This document shows positions 6,672 to 12,713 of a stretch of DNA of 13,495 bases, piece after piece. The DNA lies in contig CAZBWE010000062.1 in assembly GCA_964495465.1 (NCBI GenBank), forward strand, positions 1-13,495. Reading direction: 5' to 3'. The translations under genes were made by a program, and so were the position numbers. The notes under the pieces are model-generated. The model was given only the letters and a program-made list of their open reading frames with translations. It did not search any database and was not told the origin of the DNA. This DNA is from CAZBWE01 sp964495465. Its GTDB lineage: Bacteria; Planctomycetota; Phycisphaerae; Sedimentisphaerales; Anaerobacaceae. Position 1 is the first letter of the stretch. Every line of letters begins with the position of its first letter.

Positions 6672-7261
6672 GATTGGCGGCCTCCCAAATAACAATTTAT
6701 TATTTATGATTTACGATTTTTTAGTCACGAATTCATGGAGATATTTAACCGCAGATTAACGCGGATTTACACGGATTACTTTTTTAGACACGGATTTCTC
6801 TGATTTTTATTAGCCATAATTTCACACGAATATTCTGACAGGATAACAGGATTATCTTGTTAATCCCGTCTAATTAAAAATAGTTGGCTTATATCTATAT
6901 TCCATATTGATTATTACTGTTAAATAGCGTTTTTAGTTCAATTTTTGTTTTGCCACAGATTTCACTGATTTCTCTGATTTTTATTAGCCACGAATTCACC
7001 CGCCCACGGGCGAGGTCTCGCCACCATCGGCTTCGCCGATAGGCGGGAAGGCGGACACGAATTTCCAATAATTATTTATTAGCCACAGAGTACACAGAGT
7101 TCACGGAGAAATTTAGCCACGAAGGAACAAAGGAACAAAGAATTTTCACTGATTCACTTAACAATTTGGCAATGAAATAATTCATAATTAATAGTTCAGG
7201 GTTCGTAGTTCATTGTTCATTGTTCATTTTTTATAATCGGCGGCGATTTATTGCATTGGTC
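6672..7261. repeat. cluster of degenerate dispersed repeats between the GIY-YIG gene and rpoD
   Basis: Roughly 590 bp without a gene, made largely of variants of one family: TTAGCCACAGAGTACACAGAG (from about 7079), TTTGCCACAGATTTCACTGA (about 6951), TTAGCCACGAATT (about 6984), TTTAGCCACGAAGGAACAAA (about 7113), TTAGCCATAATTTCACACGA (about 6810), TTTAGACACGGATTTCTCTG (about 6783) and AACCGCAGATTAACGCGG (about 6748). Most are in the same orientation, 30-70 bp apart. Also present are a CAGGATAACAGGATT motif (about 6839) and a TTCATTG direct repeat (about 7210-7224). An ATTTATGATTTACGATTTTT segment (about 6702-6721) resembles the AATCGA-type repeat beyond the other end of rpoD. The rpoD promoter should lie here, but I cannot place it with confidence. 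Confidence 0.65.
6989..7063. mobile_element. 59-bp structured insert flanked by an 8-bp direct repeat (possible MITE/REP-like element)
   Basis: CACGAATT occurs at 6989-6996 and again at 7056-7063. Between them lie 59 bp of GC-rich, strongly folded sequence (6997-7055), in sharp contrast to the AT-rich surroundings. It contains CGCCC/GGGCG and ATCGGC-TTC-GCCGAT stem-loops and outer CCCGCC/GGCGGG arms. Removing it joins the flanks into a normal copy of the surrounding repeat family. The pattern fits a small palindromic element with target-site duplication. Because the host repeat is itself repetitive, the duplication could be coincidental. Confidence 0.45.
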
Positions 7262-7972
7262 TTATTTCCTCAGTTTCTGCAATGGAACCAAATTCCCGGA
7301 TTTGTCTTTATACTTCCAAAATCTCCAGCCATTCACGGCTCCCTTATCTAATATAGCTTGACCTGCTCCAGAAGGTGTATCATACATATTATTTTGAAAC
7401 TTTATTCCTCCATTTCTTTGAATCCATGCCGTATACTCTTTTCCCTTGTATTTTGCGTAAATCACTTTTCCTGTCGGAAATTTACCTCTAAGCGGCCGGT
7501 CTATTAGTTTGGTTCTGCTGGTTACTTTTTTTCTTTTCTTTTTTACAGGTTTCCCACTGCCCAATATTTCTTCTATTACTCTTTTTGTATCTTCTGTTAG
7601 CAGTCTTTTTAATTGAGGCCTTAGGTTCTTTGAGCGTTTAAGTTTTCCTTTTTGTTTATTCCCGCTTGGTTCAGATATTCTCACTAATAATGCTTCAATC
7701 TCCCGCAAATGGTCTATTTTGCGAATCAAGTAGAGACTAAAGTAGTTCCATTTACCTTTATGCTTATCCTTGAGGTGCTGATTTATGCGCTTGCGGAAAT
7801 CAGTTGCCAATCCGATATAGTAAAGCTTTTCTCGTCTATAAAGCGCATAAACTCCGTAGTTGCCTTTGATCATATCAGTAATTTGCTTTCTGTGCCGTTC
7901 AAAAACCGTGCTGCTGACTTTTTCCAAATACCCTATCACAATCGGCCGAGATTTACGGCTTTCTTTCTTCAT
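7262..7972 (-). CDS. GIY-YIG nuclease family protein with C-terminal RAMA/DUF2924-like domain
   Basis: The protein has 236 residues. Residues 38-54 have the GIY-YIG nuclease core (GNYGVYALYRREKLYYIG), followed by the conserved arginine region FRKRINQH (59-66) and IEALLVRISEPSGN (92-105), where the metal-binding glutamate and the asparagine are expected. A lysine-rich linker (about 140-160) leads to a C-terminal domain (about 165-236) with YKGKEYTAWIQRNGGIKF, TPSGAGQAI and NGWRFW. That pattern resembles RAMA or DUF2924 domains tied to restriction and modification enzymes; this assignment is tentative. An ATG at 7987 would add five residues, but GAGGG sits four bases before the ATG at 7972. It is the last gene after the methyltransferase and NucS-like genes, 75 bp downstream. 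It is AT-rich and probably transferred together with them. Confidence 0.7.
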   Translation of the reverse strand: MKKESRKSRPIVIGYLEKVSSTVFERHRKQITDMIKGNYGVYALYRREKLYYIGLATDFRKRINQHLKDKHKGKWNYFSLYLIRKIDHLREIEALLVRISEPSGNKQKGKLKRSKNLRPQLKRLLTEDTKRVIEEILGSGKPVKKKRKKVTSRTKLIDRPLRGKFPTGKVIYAKYKGKEYTAWIQRNGGIKFQNNMYDTPSGAGQAILDKGAVNGWRFWKYKDKSGNLVPLQKLRK

Positions 7973-8047
7973 TTTTCCCTCAAACATGAATTAAACCAAA
8001 CGCTTCTTCTGCAAACTAAATCAACCTTTAAAAGTCCTCACACCTAT

Positions 8048-9130
8048 TCAATATTCAATCTTCTGAAACTTTATCTTTTTCTCTTCATCAAAATAAAATT
8101 CATACCAAGTTACTGGTTGACACTCATCCTTGTATCTTTTGTTAAAGCTTGGAAGTATGTGTTGTTTCAATTCATCTGCATAAGATACATCAGGAATGCT
8201 TGGAACCACAATTATGGGTTGAATATTCTCTTTGGAAGTCCCACACAAATACTCCCGACACCACTTTATGTACCGTTCTAATTGCCTGTGAATTCCCGTA
8301 TCTGGACTAGCTTTTAACTCAATAACTCTAAACTCTCTTTTTCCTTGATTCGTTACTGTGAAAATATCTATCTTCTGCATACCCACGCCACAATAAAACT
8401 CATTTCCAAGCCATATTATTTCATTGCTTTTCCCACAAATCTCTGCAAAGACAGAATTGTCAAGGTTAGGGAGACCCGCATTTTCTGTAAAATATGCCTG
8501 CAAATAAGTCTCTATTTTTCGCTTTTTATAAAGCATCTCTTCAATGTCAGGCACCTCAGCCTGAGATGTATCGTATATCTTTTGCTCAGAATCTACACCG
8601 ACAATCCTTCCATCCTCCCAAGTGAAGCTTTGAGACGTGTCAATTGGTTTTTCGCTATTATTCTCCCGAACAAGTCTAATAAGTTTATTGGATTCTTTCA
8701 AAGTCACAGGACTACATCCTCTACCACCCTTCAATTTCCTATAAATCAAACTCCAAATAATATCTCTTGGATTATCCGGTAGTTTTTCCAATGCTTCCCA
8801 TTCACTAACTGGATTTGGATATACTTCGTCTGGCTCAATTAAAACACGATAAAGAAGCTTTTTACCCAATGTACCTTCACAATCGTTATCCTTGTCGTAG
8901 TACACAATATGTTTACCAGTAACATTATTTGTGTTCTCTTTTATTTTGAAGATCCCATAAAACCCGACTCCTTCATGGTAAAATAGTATCTTATCCCCTG
9001 TTCTGACCCTCTTAATATCTGCAAGAAGAGAAATATTCCAAGCCTTCTTGCCTGAACTGGTTCCTGCGAACATATATTGTAGATGCGCAGCAAATGTATC
9101 TTCATTCACGATAAAAACATGGGTGGTCAT
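8048..9130 (-). CDS. EVE-like (PUA superfamily) / NucS-like PD-(D/E)XK restriction endonuclease
   Basis: The protein has 360 residues. The N-terminal part (about 1-100: THVFIVNEDTFAAHLQYMFA, then VRTGDKILFYHEGVGFYGIFKI) looks like an EVE/PUA-type domain, a fold that reads modified bases in restriction proteins. The C-terminal part (about 205-355) has GNEFYCGVGMQKIDIFTV, then FRVIELKAS and QLERYIKW: Asp255, Glu271 and Lys273 form the D...ExK site, with the spacing and trailing Q-x-x-R-Y-x-x-W of the NucS/DUF91 nuclease group. IIVVPSI (306-312) fits the next strand. It follows the methyltransferase gene by 10 bp: its AAGGA ribosome-binding site lies directly after the methyltransferase TGA, indicating translational coupling. 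Likely role: the cleaving partner of that methyltransferase, or a modification-dependent nuclease. The target site is unknown. Confidence 0.78.
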   Translation of the reverse strand: MTTHVFIVNEDTFAAHLQYMFAGTSSGKKAWNISLLADIKRVRTGDKILFYHEGVGFYGIFKIKENTNNVTGKHIVYYDKDNDCEGTLGKKLLYRVLIEPDEVYPNPVSEWEALEKLPDNPRDIIWSLIYRKLKGGRGCSPVTLKESNKLIRLVRENNSEKPIDTSQSFTWEDGRIVGVDSEQKIYDTSQAEVPDIEEMLYKKRKIETYLQAYFTENAGLPNLDNSVFAEICGKSNEIIWLGNEFYCGVGMQKIDIFTVTNQGKREFRVIELKASPDTGIHRQLERYIKWCREYLCGTSKENIQPIIVVPSIPDVSYADELKQHILPSFNKRYKDECQPVTWYEFYFDEEKKIKFQKIEY

Positions 9131-9140
9131 TCATTTCCTT

Positions 9141-10274
9141 TCACTTTTTCTTGAATAAGAAAACATATTCGTGCTTGAATATGTAGAATCCCCCTACAAT
9201 TGCACGGTATCTCCACAACTCTTTCTGATTTCGCTTGCCAAAGGTTTCTTCAAAGTTTTTGACGACTATGCTTTTCAAAATAAAACCTCTTTTGATAATT
9301 TTCTCCATTGTTAAAAATCCCAATGGTATCCACTCGCCTTTGGAATATTTATCCCCAATAACAAGTGCAAAATATCTATTCTTATCCAAAATTTTTGAGG
9401 CGCGATCAACAACAGTGCCCATCTTTTCGAGGAAATCGTTTACAGACCGTGCATTCGATAAATCTCTCTGGTCTTTGCTGAATTTAATAATATCAAAATA
9501 CGGTGGGTGCATTATTAATAATTGGATGCTTTTTTGGCCATAAGATTTTAAAACGCTCTCATAATCAACCTCAATACTGTTGCCTGCTATTGCTTCATTT
9601 ATGGTATTAAACTTATTCGTCTCCCCTTTTACTAAGTTATTTGCAATTTGAACTATATCCTCTTGTAGATCAATTCCGATAGAATTTCTTCCGAGTCGCT
9701 GGGCTTCAATCAATGTAGTTCCACAACCGACAAAGGTATCCAAAATCCACTCACCTTTTTTTGTATATCTCCTAATCATTTGATTAGGAATCTGAGGAAT
9801 GAAATTTCCCCAATATCCAGCCGTGTGAACTCCGGATGAATCTCGCTTATCCAATATCCATAGACTATCCGTGATAATATCAGAATATTCTTTCCAGCGA
9901 TTGATATTGATATCGTTAATTTTATTAGTCCTTGTATGGTTTATAGCTTTAGATAATCGGTTTAAATAGTATCTGGATCGCTCCAAAGTCTGTGTTTCTA
10001 TTACCTGATTTAATTCGTTAAACAAATATCGTTGACTCAGTGTGATAGTGTCGCCGTTTGTAGTAATATTAAACAGAATCTTTCCGCCCCTTACCGAATC
10101 CTTCAATTGTCTTTCCAAGTCAAACACCGACTCTCTGATTTTTGCGATAGACTTTTCTTGTGCTATATCTTGTATCCTTCTTAACAACTCTACTTTATTC
10201 AAAATCATAGTTCTATCAGAGGCGGTTGGATGCACTACCGGAAATAAAGTCTTTGTTGATTGATTTGTTCCCAT
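9141..10274 (-). CDS. site-specific DNA methyltransferase (N4-cytosine/N6-adenine type)
   Basis: The protein has 377 residues. The amino-methyltransferase motifs are present in the order X, I, IV: motif X GYWGNFIPQIPNQMIRRY (153-170), motif I LDTFVGCGTT (178-187) for S-adenosylmethionine binding, acidic strand end GIDL (200-203), and catalytic motif IV as MHPPYFD (255-261). The end, HEYVFLFKK (368-376), is also typical. The motif IV reading HPPY in place of D/N/SPPY occurs in a subgroup of such enzymes and probably preserves activity. The N-terminal 140 residues are helical and may recognise DNA or the partner nuclease. The start ATG has AAGGA five bases upstream, and a weak TTAACG-17-TATTAT pair lies very close to the start. 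It is the first gene of the three-gene operon and is AT-rich relative to the flanking dnaG. Confidence 0.85.
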   Translation of the reverse strand: MGTNQSTKTLFPVVHPTASDRTMILNKVELLRRIQDIAQEKSIAKIRESVFDLERQLKDSVRGGKILFNITTNGDTITLSQRYLFNELNQVIETQTLERSRYYLNRLSKAINHTRTNKINDININRWKEYSDIITDSLWILDKRDSSGVHTAGYWGNFIPQIPNQMIRRYTKKGEWILDTFVGCGTTLIEAQRLGRNSIGIDLQEDIVQIANNLVKGETNKFNTINEAIAGNSIEVDYESVLKSYGQKSIQLLIMHPPYFDIIKFSKDQRDLSNARSVNDFLEKMGTVVDRASKILDKNRYFALVIGDKYSKGEWIPLGFLTMEKIIKRGFILKSIVVKNFEETFGKRNQKELWRYRAIVGGFYIFKHEYVFLFKKK

Positions 10275-10370
10275 ATCTTTCCTTATATAATAATCACGGA
10301 CTTAATTCTCGTTAATGTAATCTTTCCTCATTAACTCTCACATTCCAAACAAAATCGAATTTTCTTAATG

Positions 10371-10401
10371 GCCCTCCGACGCCCTTTGGGCTATGGAGGG
10401 C
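10371..10401. repeat. compound stem-loop between methyltransferase gene and dnaG
   Basis: GCCCTCC (10371-10377) pairs perfectly with GGAGGGC (10395-10401), and inside it GCCC (10381-10384) pairs with GGGC (10388-10391). The result is an 11-bp stem interrupted by a symmetrical 3x3 internal loop. No U-tract follows on either side, so it looks more like a dispersed palindromic repeat than a terminator. Confidence 0.6.
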
Positions 10402-10459
10402 AAGCATGAAGCGTATCGCGAAAAAAATAAAATATAAATGTTCAAAAACATTAATAATC

Positions 10460-10539
10460 CCCCGTCGCAAGCAACGGGGCTAAACAAACCTGCGGCAAAA
10501 CGGCAGGATAAGTAACCACCCCGACCACAGGTGTCGGGG
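10460..10539. repeat. array of three stem-loops just downstream of dnaG
   Basis: CCCCGT/ACGGGG (10460-10479), CCTGC/GCAGG (10489-10507) and CCCCGAC/GTCGGGG (10519-10539) follow one another, with spacers of about 10 bp. The first and third are followed by GCTAA, so they appear to be copies of one unit. On the minus strand they form the 3' trailer of dnaG, starting 11 bp after its stop codon. They could limit read-through or protect the mRNA end, or simply be repeat elements marking the edge of the inserted operon. Confidence 0.55.
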
Positions 10540-10549
10540 CTAACCATAT

Positions 10550-12355
10550 TTATGTCATACCGATATTGCGGCGGTTCTCCTTCTTCACAACTTCGGAAAC
10601 AGATTTAAGATACTGATTCGGGTCCTCCGCCGACTTTATGCGGTCAATGCTCCTTCGCTGAGACAGTCGCAATAAGGTGTCAACAGCATCGGTCAGCCGA
10701 GATTCGAAATTCCCCTTTTCACGGCCTGTCTGCTCGAGAAGCATAATACAATTGCCAAGCTCAACAGATTCAGCTTTGGCGAGAATCTCCGACAAAGAAA
10801 CATTAGGATTGGCGCTTATGGAATCAAAAAGTATCTCAGCGGTCTGCTTCAAAAGCGGCATATCAAAGTGCTCAACTGTTATTTTCCGGCTTATGGTCTT
10901 AAAGAGCTTCGGCTCATTCAGCAAGACCTCCAAGATTTCGCGCTGAGCGGAGGCGGCGAGGCCCCTGCCCAAATCGAGGGCGGTAACATTCTGCTCTCTG
11001 GCTGTGTAGGAGGCCGTTCTCCCGGCGGCTGTGGCGGCCCTGGAGAGCACAGCCGTTATATCTTTGCTGTCGAGGCTGATGATTTTCGAGAGGCGATTTA
11101 CCAGCAGGCCTCCCTCGATTGATTTGAGCATTCCGGCGTATATGCTGGTGGCTACGGTTTGCAGATATTCATCGACGGCGGCCTTTCGGCCTGCAAAGGT
11201 GTCGTCGGCGTTGAGCTTTTCAGTCAGCCGGTCCCATTTGAACTGAAGGACATCGACGGCATTATCAATTAACTGCTGGAATTTCTCGCTGCCATTGGCC
11301 AGGAGGAAATCACAAGGGTCTTTGCCCTGTGGAACGAATGCGAGCTTGATATCTATCCTCTGTGACAGGCAGACATCGAGTGCCCTGTTCGCGGCCTCGA
11401 TACCGGCTGCGTCACTATCAAAAACAATGACGACTTTTTTGGCATACCTCCGCAGGATTCGGCCATGACCCGTGGTAAGACTGGTGCCGAGACTGGCGAC
11501 GACGTTGGTGCAGCCGAGCTGATGCGCCATTATGCAGTCGGTATAACCTTCCACAACAACAGCCGTTTCCGTTGAAACAATGCGGTGGCGGGCGTGCTCG
11601 AGGCCATATAGTGAATTGCTCTTGTCGAATAAAACGGTTGTCGGTGAATTTATATACTTGGCACCATTATCGCTTAAAGCTCTTCCGCCGAAGCCGATTA
11701 CCCTGCCGGTGACATCGGTAATAGTGAACATCAGGCGGTTTACGAATTTGTCCTGGTTCTGGGCGGTGATAAGGCCTGCGTTTTCGAGCAGCTTTGTCGA
11801 GATGTTCCTTTCGCGGGCGTGGGTGAGTAAATCATCGGGGGAGTCGAGGGCAAGGCCGAGCTGCCATTTTTTGATGCTCTCCGGAGATATTTTCCTCTGA
11901 GCGAGGTAGTCACGGGCGAACTTTCCTTTTTCGTTATCATTAAGATTTTTCTGGAAGTATTTAACGGCCCAGACATTGACCCTTGCAAGCTCGTTGGGGT
12001 CAATTGATTGTTGATTGTCGATTGCCGATTGCCGATTGATTTTCGATTTTTGAGTTTTTTTCGGCAATTGAATTCCGGCGCGGTCTGCGAGCCGCTCTAT
12101 AGCCTGCGGGAAGGTCAGGTTCTCTCGCATCTGAACGAACTTAAAAACATCACCGCCGGCACCACAGGCGAAGCATTTGAAGATTTGCTTTTGGACATTG
12201 ACGTTCATACTCGGTCGATGGTCATCGTGGAACGGGCATAAGCCGACCATCTCACGGCCCTTCTTCTTCAAGCTGACGTGCTCACCGACCACGTCAACAA
12301 TGTCGTTGGCCTGCTGAACCTGATTCACTATTGTCTGGTCGAATATTCCGGGCAT
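10550..12355 (-). CDS. dnaG: DNA primase DnaG
   Basis: DnaG makes the RNA primers for chromosome replication. The 601 residues contain the CHC2 zinc ribbon (Cys40, His43, Cys61, Cys64: LCPFHDDHRPS and FKCFACGAGGDVFKF) and the catalytic core with the TOPRIM motifs VVVEGYTDCIMAH (267-279, Glu269) and VIVFDSDAAG (309-318, Asp313 and Asp315). A C-terminal helical region (about 440-601) of the helicase-binding type follows. The start MPGIFDQTIVNQVQQANDIV aligns with the usual N-terminus; no strong ribosome-binding site precedes it. The linker at about residues 103-119 is encoded by a tandem GATTGCCGATT-type repeat (see 11999-12049). The stop is at 10550-10552, followed by a stem-loop array. ffh is upstream on the same strand; rpoD follows only after the restriction-like operon. 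Confidence 0.95.
   Translation of the reverse strand: MPGIFDQTIVNQVQQANDIVDVVGEHVSLKKKGREMVGLCPFHDDHRPSMNVNVQKQIFKCFACGAGGDVFKFVQMRENLTFPQAIERLADRAGIQLPKKTQKSKINRQSAIDNQQSIDPNELARVNVWAVKYFQKNLNDNEKGKFARDYLAQRKISPESIKKWQLGLALDSPDDLLTHARERNISTKLLENAGLITAQNQDKFVNRLMFTITDVTGRVIGFGGRALSDNGAKYINSPTTVLFDKSNSLYGLEHARHRIVSTETAVVVEGYTDCIMAHQLGCTNVVASLGTSLTTGHGRILRRYAKKVVIVFDSDAAGIEAANRALDVCLSQRIDIKLAFVPQGKDPCDFLLANGSEKFQQLIDNAVDVLQFKWDRLTEKLNADDTFAGRKAAVDEYLQTVATSIYAGMLKSIEGGLLVNRLSKIISLDSKDITAVLSRAATAAGRTASYTAREQNVTALDLGRGLAASAQREILEVLLNEPKLFKTISRKITVEHFDMPLLKQTAEILFDSISANPNVSLSEILAKAESVELGNCIMLLEQTGREKGNFESRLTDAVDTLLRLSQRRSIDRIKSAEDPNQYLKSVSEVVKKENRRNIGMT
11999..12049 (-). repeat. intergenic-type AATCGA repeat embedded in frame in dnaG
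   Basis: The plus strand reads as tandem GATT-G-YCGATT units (for example GATTGTCGATTGCCGATT at about 12013-12030), then GATTTTCGATTT. Non-coding DNA beyond the rpoD 3' end (about 4856-4876, opposite orientation) shares GATTGTCGATTTTCGATTT, and GATTGCCGATT recurs just upstream of dnaG at about 12392-12402. Within dnaG it encodes KSKINRQSAIDNQQSID, a low-complexity stretch between the zinc ribbon and the polymerase core. Confidence 0.55.
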
Positions 12356-12713
12356 ATTAAAATGATTAATGATAAATGATTACCGATAAGTGATTGCCGA
12401 TTAATCCGAACAATCCGTTGCCTTCTCAATTTTTATAATATACTATATCTGTTGTACTATTAGTTTGTGCTAAAGATAATTTGCCCTGCCTGCCTGCGGC
12501 TAATCAAGGATTCTACATATATATACACAAAAGGGGCGAAAAGTCAAGTTTGGTCCGAAAATAGGCGTTTTGATACTGATAAAGGGGGTTCTGGCGACTT
12601 TAGACACATGGTGAGATGGGACAAATTTGCCGCACATCGGGCGAAGCAGGTTGGAATTCCGCCAAAGGGGGATAAGTATTTTGGAGAGCGCATAGTCGGC
12701 AATGAGCTTATTT
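12356..12713. other. intergenic region between ffh and dnaG
   Basis: About 360 bp. Next to dnaG (12360-12402) is a run of TGATTAATGATAAATGATT-type sequence of the AATCGA repeat family. Around 12428-12460 there is a very AT-rich block (TTTTATAATATACTATA) that may hold the dnaG promoter, though no clean -35/-10 pair can be fixed. The stretch 12480-12500 has GCCTGCCTGCGGC, common in dispersed repeats. A plus-strand frame at 12467-12727 (86 codons, GTG start, no ribosome-binding site) runs into the ffh end; I judge it doubtful. No other gene is seen. Confidence 0.5.

Noticed and set aside
6700..7160. Possible CRISPR-like array
   Set aside because: The repeats vary in sequence and spacing (30-70 bp), the spacers share sequence with the repeats, and no cas genes are present.
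7709..8281. 190-codon plus-strand frame
   Set aside because: Antisense to the GIY-YIG and EVE/NucS-like genes, rich in Phe, Leu and Ser as expected for a shadow of AT-rich genes.
10365..10547. 60-codon minus-strand frame between dnaG and the methyltransferase gene
   Set aside because: It consists almost entirely of the stem-loop array; the peptide is only the translation of those hairpins.
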